Shown: piece by piece, positions 33,152 to 42,416 of the stretch
How the letters are laid out: each line of letters opens with the position of its first letter
How positions within the stretch are numbered: the first letter of the stretch is position 1
Assembly (NCBI GenBank): GCA_044222225.1
Contig: JBGANR010000010.1
Coordinates: forward strand, 62,001 to 126,000
Direction of reading: 5' to 3'
Length of the DNA stretch: 64,000 nt
From: JBGANR01 sp044222225
GTDB taxonomy: Bacteria; Actinomycetota; Actinomycetes; Mycobacteriales; Mycobacteriaceae
The notes under the pieces: generated by a model
The model's input: the letters and a program-made list of their open reading frames with translations, nothing else
What the model was told of the DNA's origin: nothing
Databases searched by the model: none
Made by a program: the position numbers and the translations under genes

Positions 33152-34588
33152 ATGAGGACGCTCGTCGACGGCTACTTCAAGATCTCCGAGCGACAGTCGA
33201 CGGTGGCCCGTGAGGTGCGGGGCGGGCTCGTCACGTTCGTGACGATGGCGTACATCGTCGTGCTCAATCCGATCATCATCGGCGGTGTCGTCGGCGATTC
33301 GCGCAACGCCGACGTCCTGGGAAACGTACTACCGGTCGATCAGGTGGCGGCGGTGACAGCCCTCGTCGCCGGCGTCATGTCGATCGTCTTCGGGATCGTC
33401 GCCAACTATCCGTTCGCGTTCGCGACCGGCCTGGGCGTCAATTCGCTGCTCGCGGTGAGTCTCGCGCCGAAGATGACGTGGCCGGAAGCGATGGGCCTCA
33501 TCGTCATCGAGGGCGTCATCATCGTGGCGCTCGCCGCGTCCGGCTTCCGCAAGGCCGTCTTCGACGCGATCCCCGTCGAGCTCAAGGCGGCGATCGCCGC
33601 GGGTATCGGCTGCTTCATCGCGTTCATCGGCTTCGTCGACGCCGGCTTCGTCAAGCGCATCCCCGACGAGGCCGGGACGACGGTCCCGGTGGCTCTCGGC
33701 ATCGACAACTCGATCGCGTCGTGGCCGGTGGCGGTCTTCGCGATCGGCGTGGTGCTCATGGGCGCGCTCGTGGTCAAGAAGGTGCGTGGCGGCCTGCTCA
33801 TCGGCATCGTGGCGACGACGCTCCTGGCGATCGGCGTGCAGCGCGTCGCGGGGCTCGGGCCGTCGATCGCGGACCCGAAGGGCTGGAGCCTCAACATCCC
33901 GACCTGGCCGTCCTCGCTGGGCGGCGCGCCGGATCTCTCGCTCGTGGGCGACGTCAGTCTGTTCGGGGCGTTCACGCGCGTCGGCGTGCTCTCGGCCTGC
34001 ATCTTCGTATTCGCGCTGCTGCTCAGCAACTTCTTCGACGCCATGGGCACGATGACCGGTCTCGGCAAGGAGTCGGGGATGGCCGACGCCGACGGCAACC
34101 TGCCGGGCATCGGAAAAGCGCTGGTCGTCGAGGGCGTCGGTGCCGTCGCGGGCGGTGCCGGGTCGGCGTCGTCGAACACCGTGTTCGTCGAATCGGCGGC
34201 CGGCATCGCCGAGGGTGCGCGGACGGGCCTGGCGAACGTCGTCACCGGGGTGCTGTTCCTCATCGCGATGTTCTTCACGCCGCTCTACCGCGTCGTGCCG
34301 TTGGAGGCGGCCGCGCCGGCGCTCGTCGTGGTGGGCGCGCTCATGATCGGCCAGGTGCGTGAGATCGACTTCACGGACTTCCGCATCGCGCTGCCCGCGT
34401 TCCTGACGATCATCGGCATGCCGTTCACCTATTCGATCGCCAACGGCATCGGGCTCGGCTTCATCAGCTACGTCCTGCTCGCGGTGACCGGCGGCCGCGG
34501 ACGGACGGTGCATCCGCTGCTGTACGGCGTGACGGTGCTGTTCGTGCTCTATTTCCTCAAGTACCCGATCGAGCAGCTCTTCACGTAG
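33152..34588 (+). CDS. NCS2 family purine permease (AzgA-like)
   Basis: A 478-residue transporter that brings in hypoxanthine, adenine or guanine with protons. FKISERQSTVAREVRGGLVT and FVTMAYIVVLNPIIIG at the N-terminus are typical for AzgA-like permeases, as are LLSNFFDAMGTMTGLGKESG (the substrate-site NFFD motif) and ASSNTVFVESAAGIAEGART. About 13 membrane segments. ATG 33152 was chosen because AGGGGGAC is placed well before it; an in-frame GTG at 33131 precedes it. Confidence 0.92.
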   Translation: MRTLVDGYFKISERQSTVAREVRGGLVTFVTMAYIVVLNPIIIGGVVGDSRNADVLGNVLPVDQVAAVTALVAGVMSIVFGIVANYPFAFATGLGVNSLLAVSLAPKMTWPEAMGLIVIEGVIIVALAASGFRKAVFDAIPVELKAAIAAGIGCFIAFIGFVDAGFVKRIPDEAGTTVPVALGIDNSIASWPVAVFAIGVVLMGALVVKKVRGGLLIGIVATTLLAIGVQRVAGLGPSIADPKGWSLNIPTWPSSLGGAPDLSLVGDVSLFGAFTRVGVLSACIFVFALLLSNFFDAMGTMTGLGKESGMADADGNLPGIGKALVVEGVGAVAGGAGSASSNTVFVESAAGIAEGARTGLANVVTGVLFLIAMFFTPLYRVVPLEAAAPALVVVGALMIGQVREIDFTDFRIALPAFLTIIGMPFTYSIANGIGLGFISYVLLAVTGGRGRTVHPLLYGVTVLFVLYFLKYPIEQLFT

Positions 34589-34602
34589 CGCGCGGCGGCG
34601 GT

Positions 34603-34668
34603 CATCGGGCGGTAGATGTCGCGCCGGTGGCCGATCGCGATGACGAGGAACTCGCGTACCCGGACGAA
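34603..34668 (-). pseudogene. Remnant of a RelE/ParE-type toxin C-terminus
   Basis: On the reverse strand, in the 88-base gap between the permease and the Eis-like gene, the frame reads VRVREFLVIAIGHRRDIYR, then PM. This resembles the end of RelE/ParE toxins (VRVGDYR...VLxIGHRREVYR). The upstream part of such a gene is absent, because those bases code for the Eis-like protein, and no antitoxin is near. It may be a fragment left by a deletion, or chance. Confidence 0.35.
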
Positions 34669-34676
34669 CCTTCGCG

Positions 34677-35915
34677 TCAGAAGAAGGTTCCCGCATAAGG
34701 CGCCCGGGGCGTCGAGAAGGCGACGTCCAGCGTCTCCAGGACATCGGCCGCCGCGCGCAGCCGGCCGGCGTCGGCGAACTCGGTGGCGCGGTGTCCGCCC
34801 AGGTAGAGGCTGCCGAGTACCCCTGCGGTGAGCTCGACGTCCGCGGCGAAACGTGTCGGCTCGCAGCTCACGACGCCGGCGGCCGAGCGCAGTCGCCAGT
34901 GACCGGTCGTCATGCCCGTCGGATCGTCGACGCCGAGCACCACGTCGATATCCCGACGGTAGCCGCGGGCGGTGAGCGCCGCGGGGACGTCGAGAATGCG
35001 TAGCCAGAGTGAATCGCGTTGGCCGGTGACGCGCGCGGCGCGCTGGTCGACGAGTGCGCGGGGGAGCGGATCACCCGGTGCGAGCTGCGCGACGACGGCG
35101 TCGTGCAGATCGAGGGCGAGCAGTGCCCGCCACAGCTCCAGACGCGCGGCGGGAGTGATGCCGAAGACGTCGTCCACGGCGATGACGTGCTTCTCGGCCG
35201 GCGCTGCGCTGCGATAGCTCGCGTAGCCGTCGGCGTGCAGCAGGTAGTGCCGCACCGATCCGCCGTCGCGGCGCGTCGGCGGATCGGCGAGGTGAGCCGC
35301 CCAGAGCCCGGGGCTGCGGCCGACGGTCCCGGGATGCGTCCGGACGTACCGTTCGTGCAGGTCGGGGAGGACTTCTGCGGCCTCGGCGGCGCCGGCGAAA
35401 CGAACCGCGACATCGGCCCCCGGCGGCGTCCGCAGCTCGGAGCCGGCCGTCACCTCGACCCGCTGCTCGTAGGTCGCGGGGCCGAAGCCGAAGCGCTCGT
35501 AGATCGTCGCCTCGCTCGCGGTGAGGATCGCGACGGGTGCGCCCTCGGCCCGCCAGCGCGTCGCCAGATCGGTGAGGAGCCGGCGCAGGACGCCGCGTCG
35601 CTTGTGCGTCGCGGCCACCGACACCCAGGAGAGCCCGGGCGCGTCGACCACCCGTGGCGCCGCCCCGGGCGCGGCGGGCACCGACAGCCGCAGCCGGTAG
35701 TAGCCCGCAAAACCCACGGGCAGCGGATGCTCCGGACGGCTGACGTCCTCGGCGAGAATCGCATCGGCGTCGGCGATACCCGCCCGCAGCCGCGCCAGCT
35801 CCTCGCCGGTCATCGGCTCGGGCAGCCCGAACGCGCGGGCGTCCTGCAGCGCGACCTGCGGCCAATCGGCGTCGGCGGGCGCGCGCAGCTGCAAAGGGAG
35901 CGGGTTCGACGTCAC
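34677..35915 (-). CDS. Eis-like GNAT acetyltransferase
   Basis: A 412-residue protein of the Eis family. The N-terminal GNAT domain has the acetyl-CoA loop (LSWVSVAATHKRRGVLRRLL), the AILTASEATIYERFGFGPAT motif follows, a second GNAT-like domain is in the middle, and the SCP2-like C-terminal domain ends in a free Phe carboxylate (YAGTFF), which in Eis acts as the general base. Eis acetylates aminoglycosides and many amines; which substrate this one prefers is not visible. It converges with the permease. Divergent from trmH across a 152-base gap. Confidence 0.9.
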   Translation of the reverse strand: MTSNPLPLQLRAPADADWPQVALQDARAFGLPEPMTGEELARLRAGIADADAILAEDVSRPEHPLPVGFAGYYRLRLSVPAAPGAAPRVVDAPGLSWVSVAATHKRRGVLRRLLTDLATRWRAEGAPVAILTASEATIYERFGFGPATYEQRVEVTAGSELRTPPGADVAVRFAGAAEAAEVLPDLHERYVRTHPGTVGRSPGLWAAHLADPPTRRDGGSVRHYLLHADGYASYRSAAPAEKHVIAVDDVFGITPAARLELWRALLALDLHDAVVAQLAPGDPLPRALVDQRAARVTGQRDSLWLRILDVPAALTARGYRRDIDVVLGVDDPTGMTTGHWRLRSAAGVVSCEPTRFAADVELTAGVLGSLYLGGHRATEFADAGRLRAAADVLETLDVAFSTPRAPYAGTFF

Positions 35916-36067
35916 GAGTCCAGCCTGACAGAACGGCGAACCCGGCCTGGGCAGGGGGCGCGGCGAAGTCTGTCCCTCACAGGTCGTTCGCTGCCATATA
36001 CGCCGCGTGCGTCCTCTCCGGGACAGGTACCGGTCAGTACGCGAAGTGTCTCGGGCAGACTCATGGC

Positions 36068-36982
36068 GTGTTCGACGCAGCCCCAGCCCCAGACGATCAT
36101 GACGCCGGCGGCGCCCGCCTCGATTCCGCGGCGGTCGACGGCCGTCTAGCGGTGGCGCCCGTGGTGATCGACGATCCTTCGGACGCCCGGCTCGACCCGT
36201 TCCGCGACCTCAACTCGGTCGACCGGCGGCCGGATCGCGTCGACGGCAAGGCGTTGGTGATCGCCGAAGGGACGATCGTCGTGCGGCGGATGGTGCAGTC
36301 GAGGTTCGCGCCGATCGCGTTGCTCGGTGTGCAACGGCGGTTCGACGAGCTCGCCGATGTCCTGTGCCCCGTCCCGCCCGGCACTCCGGGCACGGTGCCG
36401 TTCCTGCTGGCGTCGGCCGAGGTCATGGCGGAGGCCATCGGCTTCCATCTCAATCGCGGCGTGCTCGCGGCGGCCCGGCGTCCGGAGCCCCTCGACGCGT
36501 CGGTCGTGGCCCGCGGCGCGCGCTCGCTCATCGTTCTCGAGGGCGTCAACGATCACGAGAACATCGGGTCGATCTTCCGCAACGCGGCCGGACTGGGCGT
36601 CGACGCCGTGGTCTTCGGCCGCGGCTGCGCCGACCCGCTCTATCGCCGCTCGGTGCGGGTGTCGATGGGGCACGCGCTACGCGTTCCGTTCGCGCACCTG
36701 CCCGATTGGCCGCGCGGTCTCGACGTCCTGCGTGAGCAGGGTTTCCGGCTCGCCGCGCTGACGCCGGCCCCGGACGCCGTTCCGCTCGCCGTTGCGCTCG
36801 CGGGGCCGCCGGCCCCGGACCGCCCCCGCGTCGCGTTGCTCGTCGGCGCCGAAGGGCCGGGTCTGACGCACGCCGCGATGTCCGCCTGCGACGTCCGCGC
36901 TGCGATCCCGATGGCGCCCGGGACGGACTCGCTCAACGTCGCGACAGCCGCTGCCATCGCCTTCTACGAGCTGGGCAGATGA
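36068..36982 (+). CDS. SpoU/TrmH-family RNA 2'-O-ribose methyltransferase
   Basis: A 304-residue methyltransferase. The SPOUT knot motifs are NDHENIGSIFRNAAGLGVDA (motif 1), LLVGAEGPGLT (motif 2) and IPMAPGTDSLNVATAAAIAF (motif 3) and use S-adenosylmethionine; the N-terminal substrate-binding part includes RDLNSVDRRPDRVDGKALVI. GTG 36068 is the first possible start; a GTG in APVVIDDPSD near 36152 gives the usual mycobacterial N-terminus and may be right. It resembles Rv0881, and the RNA target (rRNA or tRNA) is not clear from sequence. Overlaps the next gene by 4 bases. Confidence 0.88.
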   Translation: MFDAAPAPDDHDAGGARLDSAAVDGRLAVAPVVIDDPSDARLDPFRDLNSVDRRPDRVDGKALVIAEGTIVVRRMVQSRFAPIALLGVQRRFDELADVLCPVPPGTPGTVPFLLASAEVMAEAIGFHLNRGVLAAARRPEPLDASVVARGARSLIVLEGVNDHENIGSIFRNAAGLGVDAVVFGRGCADPLYRRSVRVSMGHALRVPFAHLPDWPRGLDVLREQGFRLAALTPAPDAVPLAVALAGPPAPDRPRVALLVGAEGPGLTHAAMSACDVRAAIPMAPGTDSLNVATAAAIAFYELGR

Positions 36983-37320
36983 GGATGAGACCGGTGTGGG
37001 TCCGCAGGCTCGGCGGGCTGGGCGCGGCGTTTCCGCGGACGCGCTACGGCGCGGCGCCGCCGTGGTGGCTGGGATCGATGGTCGCGACGGCGTCGGCCGT
37101 CTATCTCGCGGCGCTGCTCATCGCGTTCTACGGCACGTTGTCGGTGCTCAACCGCTGGTTCGCGCTGGGCGTCGTACTCTTCGCCATCGCCGGCAGCGCG
37201 CCCGCCTGCTGGGCGGCGCGGCGGCGTCCGGTGTTGTGCTGGATCGTCGGCGGTGTCGCCGCCGGGGCGCTCGCGGGGCTGGTCGTCGTCGTGGTGATGA
37301 CGATCGCCGCCTTCACCTGA
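36979..37320 (+). CDS. DUF2537 membrane protein
   Basis: 113 residues with three membrane helices (TASAVYLAALLIAFYG; FALGVVLFAIAGSAPACWA; IVGGVAAGALAGLVVVVVM). It starts in an ATGA overlap with trmH, so the two are translated together, an arrangement shared with Rv0881-Rv0882. Function unknown. It converges with the next gene, 3 bases away. Confidence 0.78.
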   Translation: MRMRPVWVRRLGGLGAAFPRTRYGAAPPWWLGSMVATASAVYLAALLIAFYGTLSVLNRWFALGVVLFAIAGSAPACWAARRRPVLCWIVGGVAAGALAGLVVVVVMTIAAFT

Positions 37321-37323
37321 CGG

Positions 37324-38226
37324 CTACTTCGGCGTGAAGCCGAACCAGCGCGCGAGCCGTGAGCCGACGCGCTGCGGCTCCTCGGTCGACGGCGTCGGCT
37401 CGGTCGCATCGGCGGGTGTCGGCTCCGCGATAGGGGCGGCATCGGCGGTTGGCGTACCGGCGTCGGCGGACGCGGCCTCGGAGTCGCCGGCCGGTGAGCC
37501 GCCGACGACCTCGCCGGTGTCCGACGCCTCCGCGTCGCCGGCCTCGGCGGCAGGGTCGCCGGACTCGTCGCCGTCCACCTCGACCGACGGCGCACTCGGG
37601 CGCTCCGGCGGCGGATTGTGGGTGTAGAGCACCGCCGGGATCGTCGCCGGGTCGACGTCGTCCGCCGCGAACGGACGCGTGAAGCGGAAGCCGAGCCACG
37701 CGCGGAAGGAGTCCTCGGCGAGTTCCTGCGGGTGGAACGGCAGGTCCTGCGCGTCGGCGACGGCGCCGGGCGCGTAGACGAGCGGCCGCTCACCGGCCCA
37801 GAAGGGGCCCTCGAACGGCTCGGGGACGCCGACGTCCTCGAGGATCGTCACGGGGTCGCCGGCGAACGCGCGGCGCAGCTTGCCGTCGACCCAGATGGCG
37901 AACGCCCCGATGCCCGCGTCCGGATCCGTCGAGAGCAGATACACCTCGGCGGCGGGAACCGTCTGCAGCCAGTGCTCATCGGTGCTCGCGGGCGAGTGCG
38001 TCTGCAACTCGGTGGTCGCGACGAACGCGAGATCGCCGTAGACGCCGACGAGCAGATCGCCCGGGATGAGCGCCGCGGTGTCGGCCACCGTGGCCGGATG
38101 GGCGGGCGGCAACGGCTCGGAATGGAACGCCGTCGCGAGGGATTCGGTCGCGGCGGAGTCGAGAACGAGCCCACGCACGTCGCGCGGACGGCGCGCGAAC
38201 CACAGCGTCGACACCTTGGCCGCCAC
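37324..38226 (-). CDS. Conserved hypothetical protein (possibly DUF6928-like)
   Basis: A 300-residue soluble protein. Residues 1-195 form a compact domain (KVSTLWFARRPRDVRGLVLD; VGVYGDLAFVATTELQTHSP; GERPLVYAPGAVADAQDLPF); the following 90 residues are disordered and Ala/Asp/Pro-rich, and the end is a basic amphipathic helix RLARWFGFTPK. The domain resembles a mycobacterial family annotated DUF6928, but I am not certain. It lies just downstream of sepH on the same strand, a link that may point to cell division. Confidence 0.6.
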   Translation of the reverse strand: MAAKVSTLWFARRPRDVRGLVLDSAATESLATAFHSEPLPPAHPATVADTAALIPGDLLVGVYGDLAFVATTELQTHSPASTDEHWLQTVPAAEVYLLSTDPDAGIGAFAIWVDGKLRRAFAGDPVTILEDVGVPEPFEGPFWAGERPLVYAPGAVADAQDLPFHPQELAEDSFRAWLGFRFTRPFAADDVDPATIPAVLYTHNPPPERPSAPSVEVDGDESGDPAAEAGDAEASDTGEVVGGSPAGDSEAASADAGTPTADAAPIAEPTPADATEPTPSTEEPQRVGSRLARWFGFTPK

Positions 38227-38319
38227 AAAACCCCCTGATATCTATGGGACAGGTGATACGAAACCTAGCGCATCCGCCGACGGCCCCCGGCCGCCAGGTC
38301 GGAGCCCGTGCCGCGGACG

Positions 38320-39483
38320 CTACTGATCGCCCCCGCTGCGCACACCGAGCAGGACGTCCTCCCAGGACGGCATCGCGGGCTTGCCCCGACCCTTCCCGGC
38401 GTTGGTCTTGTTGCGTGCGGCGGCCCGTCGGGCCGCTCGATTCGGCGCCGGGTCCGGGCTCGGTTCGTCGTCGGGCTCGTCCGGGTCGTCGACGGTCGGG
38501 GCCTCGTCCGATGACGCCGCGTCCTCCGGCTCGTCCTCGCGGAGCTCACCCGGCTCGGTCTCGACGTCGGGCACCGTCTCGTCGGGCGCCGATACGGCCT
38601 CGGTCGGCGACCCGGCCTCACTCTCGGTCGGCGACCCGGCGCCGGCCCGCGACACGGGGTCGTCCTCGACGACGTCCTCGGGCTCCGGTCGCACGACCGG
38701 TTCGACGGGTCGCGGCCCCCGCATGCGCCCGGCCCGCTGGGCGGACGTCAACGCGTCGGCGTCGAACGTCACCTCCTCGGCAGGCGGGGAGAGCAGGTGA
38801 CGTCCCGCCGAGCGCCGGGCCTCGCGCTCCGCGGCGTCGGGTTCGACGCGCGTCGGAACCGCCCGCATGCGAGCTACGGGGGCGATCGTCGTGAACGGCT
38901 TGTCGAGGTCGAGATTCTGGATGTCCCAGGAGAGGTCGTCGACGGGATCGACGACGCCGCCGTGCGCGCCGGGGGTGAATCGCCAACGGGCGGTGTGGCT
39001 GTCGGAGCCCCGGCGGAAGGTGATGGTGACGACCCATCGGCCGTCGGCGGCGCGGAAGGAGTCCCATTCGGCGTCGGCGGGGTCGAAGCCGCGAGCGCGC
39101 AGGGCGCCGTCGACGATCTCCGACAGGCTCTCCAGGGACGGCCCGTCGCTGCGCACGACGTGGGCCTTACCGGCGAGCTCGGCGGCGCGGGATCGCTCGA
39201 GGAGCACCGGATGAGCGAAGCGCTCGACCCGCGATTCGGAGACGCCCGCGGCGGCCGCCACCTCGGCGACGGTCGCGCCGGCGCGGATACGGGACTGGAT
39301 CTCCCGCGGCCGCAGCTGTGGTTCGGCGTCGAGCTGGATCTGGCCGAGCCGTGACAGGTCGCCGCGCGCTGCGGCCAGCAGGCGCTCGTCGACGGGGATG
39401 GTGAACTTCTCGCTCGTCGCCGCGTCCTCGCAGATGACGTGCTTCGCGTCGGAGTTCAGACCGACGACGCGGAGTTCCCGCAT
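38320..39483 (-). CDS. sepH: Cell division protein SepH (DUF3071)
   Basis: A 387-residue FtsZ-binding protein. The N-terminus MRELRVVGLNSDAKHVICED and the helix-turn-helix (PREIQSRIRAGATVAEVAAA, then AGVSESRVERFAHPVLLER) are the core of SepH; WRFTPGAHGGVVDPVDDLSW closes the folded part. The final 170 residues are acidic and disordered, with repeated SPTE and DEPE units. SepH promotes FtsZ filament assembly in Streptomyces and mycobacteria. It lies between serC and a hypothetical gene on the same strand. Confidence 0.93.
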   Translation of the reverse strand: MRELRVVGLNSDAKHVICEDAATSEKFTIPVDERLLAAARGDLSRLGQIQLDAEPQLRPREIQSRIRAGATVAEVAAAAGVSESRVERFAHPVLLERSRAAELAGKAHVVRSDGPSLESLSEIVDGALRARGFDPADAEWDSFRAADGRWVVTITFRRGSDSHTARWRFTPGAHGGVVDPVDDLSWDIQNLDLDKPFTTIAPVARMRAVPTRVEPDAAEREARRSAGRHLLSPPAEEVTFDADALTSAQRAGRMRGPRPVEPVVRPEPEDVVEDDPVSRAGAGSPTESEAGSPTEAVSAPDETVPDVETEPGELREDEPEDAASSDEAPTVDDPDEPDDEPSPDPAPNRAARRAAARNKTNAGKGRGKPAMPSWEDVLLGVRSGGDQ

Positions 39484-39575
39484 GATCCGACCTCCTCATC
39501 GCCGCTGCGCGAACCACCGTAGCGCGCTCGGTCGCCACTGCGCAGACAACACGCACGGCCCGGACCGGCGGCGCG

Positions 39576-39608
39576 CGTGCCCCGGACGCGCGCCGCCGAG
39601 GTCACAGC
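39576..39608 (-). terminator. GC-rich hairpin at the end of serC
   Basis: CGGCGGCGCGCGT and ACGCGCGCCGCCG are a perfect 13-bp stem with a 7-base loop. It overlaps the serC stop codon. There is no T run, so it may be a weak or factor-assisted terminator before sepH. Confidence 0.5.
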
Positions 39609-40714
39609 GCTGCCACGACGTGATCGATGCAAGCCGTGAGCGCCGTGACGTCGTCGGGTTCGATCGCCGGAAACATGCCGACGCGCAGCTGGTTGCGGCC
39701 GAGCTTGCGGTACGGCTCGGTGTCGACGACGCCGTTCGCGCGCAGCGTCTTGGCGACGGCGGCGGCGTCCACCGAATCGGCGAAGTCGATGGTGCCGACC
39801 ACCTGGCTGCGGTGCGCCGGGTCGGCGACGAACGGCGTCGCGAACTCCGACGCCTCGGCCCAGGCGTACAGCCGCGAGCTCGAGTCCGCCGTGCGGGCGG
39901 TGGCCCAATCGAGCCCGCCGTTGCCGTTCAGCCAGTCGATCTGGTCGGCGAGCAGCAGCAGCGTCGCGACCGCCGGCGTGTTGTAGGTCTGGTTCTTCGC
40001 GCTGTTGTCGACGGCCGTCGGCAGCGACAGGAACTCGGGCACCCAGCGGTCCGACGCGCCGATCTCGGCGACGCGTTCCAGGGCGGCCGGGCTCATGATC
40101 GCCAGCCACAGTCCGCCGTCCGCCGCGAAGCACTTCTGCGGCGCGAAATAATAGACGTCGGCGTCGGCCATGTTCACCGGCAGGCCGCCGGCGCCGGACG
40201 TCGCGTCGATGGCGATGAGTGCGTTCTCGCTGCCCGCCGGGCGCGTCACGGGGACGGCGACGCCCGTCGAGGTCTCGTTGTGCGCCCAGCCGATGAGGTC
40301 CACCGACGGATCCGACGTCGGGGCGGGCGCGGTGCCGGGCTCGGTCGAGATGACGATGGGGTCGCCGAGGAACGGCGCCTTCTTGGCCACCGAGGCGAAC
40401 TTCGACGAGAACTCGCCGTACGTCAGGTGCAGCGACTTCTCCCGGATGAGCCCGAACGCGGCCGCGTCCCAGAACGCCGTGGTGCCGCCGTTGCCGAGCA
40501 CGACCTCGTAGCCCTCGGGCAGCGAGAACAGCGAGCCGAGGCCCTCGCGGATGCGTCCGACGACGTTCTTGACCGGCGCCTGGCGGTGGCTGGTGCCGAA
40601 CACCGAAGCGCCGGCGTCGACGAGGGACTGCAACTGCTCGGGGCGCACCTTCGACGGACCGCAGCCGAACCGTCCGTCGGCGGGCAGCAGGTCAGAAGGG
40701 ATGGTGATCGTCAT
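39602..40714 (-). CDS. serC: Phosphoserine aminotransferase (mycobacterial type)
   Basis: A 370-residue PLP enzyme that makes 3-phosphoserine for serine synthesis and serves in vitamin B6 synthesis where that route exists. FGCGPSKVRPEQLQSLVDAG and FGTSHRQAPVKNVVGRIREG mark the mycobacterial SerC subtype; the PLP lysine is in YFAPQKCFAADGGLW. ATG 40714 was chosen, with GTG 40720 (in frame) as alternative. It follows a repeat-rich 178-base gap after the secreted hydrolase gene. Confidence 0.94.
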   Translation of the reverse strand: MTITIPSDLLPADGRFGCGPSKVRPEQLQSLVDAGASVFGTSHRQAPVKNVVGRIREGLGSLFSLPEGYEVVLGNGGTTAFWDAAAFGLIREKSLHLTYGEFSSKFASVAKKAPFLGDPIVISTEPGTAPAPTSDPSVDLIGWAHNETSTGVAVPVTRPAGSENALIAIDATSGAGGLPVNMADADVYYFAPQKCFAADGGLWLAIMSPAALERVAEIGASDRWVPEFLSLPTAVDNSAKNQTYNTPAVATLLLLADQIDWLNGNGGLDWATARTADSSSRLYAWAEASEFATPFVADPAHRSQVVGTIDFADSVDAAAVAKTLRANGVVDTEPYRKLGRNQLRVGMFPAIEPDDVTALTACIDHVVAAL

Positions 40715-40812
40715 GGGCACTTAGTTTATCGGCCACGTCTCGAGCCTTTCGGCTGGCTGCCGGGGCGGGCGGCGGCATGACCGGTTCGGCGGGTGCGGTG
40801 ACGAGGTGACGC

Positions 40813-40886
40813 CTCGTCGTCCACAGTGATGTCTCGTCGTCCAAGGCCATGCGCTTGGACGTCCGCGCATCACCTTGGACGACGAG
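40813..40886. repeat. Three copies of CTCGTCGTCCA upstream of serC
   Basis: Direct copies at 40813-40823 and 40833-40843 and an inverted copy at 40876-40886. The second and third form a 14-bp perfect inverted repeat (CTCGTCGTCCAAGG, 40833-40846, and CCTTGGACGACGAG, 40873-40886). The element lies between the hydrolase stop and the serC promoter region on the same strand, so it may be a terminator or operator. Confidence 0.6.
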
Positions 40887-40892
40887 CGACCG

Positions 40893-42413
40893 TCAACCTC
40901 GCGGCGCCGGGATCGGGGCCTCGGGGACGGACGTCACCGATGTCCGGCCGGTCGCGAGGTACTCGACGATCGCCGCGTCGAGCGGGGCGTTGCCGCGGAA
41001 GGCCTGGCCGTGGTCGCCGCCGCCGACGGTGATGACGTGTGCGTTCATCAGCCGAGCCAGGACCTTGGCGCCCGCGTACGGCGTCTGCGGGTCGCCGAGG
41101 CTGTTGATGAGCAGCGGCCGGACCGGCAGGCCGCGGTTCGCGGGCATCGGGAGCGGACGTGACGGCACGCCGGCGCAGGCGGCACCAGACTTGTACGAGA
41201 GCCCGGGTGCCTCGAAGGCGTCGCCGAGCAGCTCCGAGATCGTCGCGGCCGGCAGGAGCAGCGGATCGGGCGCGACGCGGTTCTCGTTGCACAGCACCGT
41301 GTTCTGCATCTGCCCCGCGATGCGGAAGGCGCGCTGCAGTTCGGCGGTCGGCGGGGGCGGCGACTGCGGCGTGATGATCAGCTCGGCGACGGCGTACCAG
41401 GCGTTGCGATGCGGTGCCACCTGGCGCGTCACGGCGTAGAGCGACGACGTGGCCTGGATTCTGCCCGTGGCGACGGTCGCCACCGCGTTCTCGAGGCGGG
41501 CGCGGGCGTCGGCGGTGAGGTTCACGGCGTCGACGTACTGCCGGGCGATCGCGCGCAGCCCGGGCGGCACGTCGCCGACGCGGGCGGGCGGCGCGGCGAG
41601 CGACGGCGGGACGCCGGCCTCCTGCTCGACGCGCGCCGACCACTTCCGGTAGACCGCCAGCGGCGTCGTGCCCAGGTGGAAGACGCGATCGTTGGCCGCG
41701 ATCCACGCGAACATGGCGTTGACCCGCTTCTTGTAGTGCGGGGTCTGCGCGGCGAGCAGGTCGTTCCACAGCATCTCCGGATCGACGGCCGAGTCGAGGA
41801 TCAGGCGGTCGACGTGCTGCGGGTACATCGTCGCGTAGGTGGAGAACAGGGTCGTGCCGTAGGAGAGGCCGTAGAGGTTGAGGCGATCCCCGAGGCCGAG
41901 CGCCTTGCGGGCGGATTCGACGTCGCGGGCCGTGTTCGCCGTCGTGATGGTCGCCGCGTAGCCGGGCAGCGTCCGTTCGCAGGCGGCACGCAGCTCCGCG
42001 CCTATGACGAACCGTTCCGTGCAGTCCAGCGCTCCGGCTCCCGGCAGCCCGCGCGGCTGGACGGCGACGAGGTCGTACTGCGCCCGGACGGCCGCGGGCA
42101 TGGGCAGCTGGGTGAACATCGAGACGCCGTCGCCGCTCGGGCCGCCGGGGTTGCCGACGAGGACGCCGCGTTTGGGCCCCGTCGCCGGCAGCTTGGAGAC
42201 GAGGACGTCGATCTTCCGGCCGCCCGGATTCGCATAGTCGGCGGGCACGGTGATCGTCGTGCAGACGGTCTCCCGGGAGGCGCCGAAGAGCTGGGGACAC
42301 GGACCCCAGCTCGGCGCCGCGGCGGCGGTGCCCGGTGCGACGAGCAGACCGCCCGCCGCGGCGAGCGCCACCCCCAGTGAGACGACGGACTTCCTGACGC
42401 GCGTCACGACCAC
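40893..42413 (-). CDS. Secreted alpha/beta hydrolase (TAP-like, SlpD/tripeptidyl aminopeptidase family)
   Basis: A 506-residue exported enzyme; GTG 42413 starts a signal peptide (VRKSVVSLGVALAAAGGLLV, cleaved near APGTAAAA). The nucleophile is in LYGLSYGTTL, the oxyanion region in LVGNPGGPSGDG, and the C-terminal TAP domain supplies the acid (LLINSLGDPQTPYAG) and His (GGGDHGQAF). Four or more Cys suggest disulfides outside the cell. The family removes short peptides from N-termini. It is divergent from citA's downstream region and is not linked to serC function. Confidence 0.86.
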   Translation of the reverse strand: MVVTRVRKSVVSLGVALAAAGGLLVAPGTAAAAPSWGPCPQLFGASRETVCTTITVPADYANPGGRKIDVLVSKLPATGPKRGVLVGNPGGPSGDGVSMFTQLPMPAAVRAQYDLVAVQPRGLPGAGALDCTERFVIGAELRAACERTLPGYAATITTANTARDVESARKALGLGDRLNLYGLSYGTTLFSTYATMYPQHVDRLILDSAVDPEMLWNDLLAAQTPHYKKRVNAMFAWIAANDRVFHLGTTPLAVYRKWSARVEQEAGVPPSLAAPPARVGDVPPGLRAIARQYVDAVNLTADARARLENAVATVATGRIQATSSLYAVTRQVAPHRNAWYAVAELIITPQSPPPPTAELQRAFRIAGQMQNTVLCNENRVAPDPLLLPAATISELLGDAFEAPGLSYKSGAACAGVPSRPLPMPANRGLPVRPLLINSLGDPQTPYAGAKVLARLMNAHVITVGGGDHGQAFRGNAPLDAAIVEYLATGRTSVTSVPEAPIPAPRG

Positions 42414-42416
42414 CCC

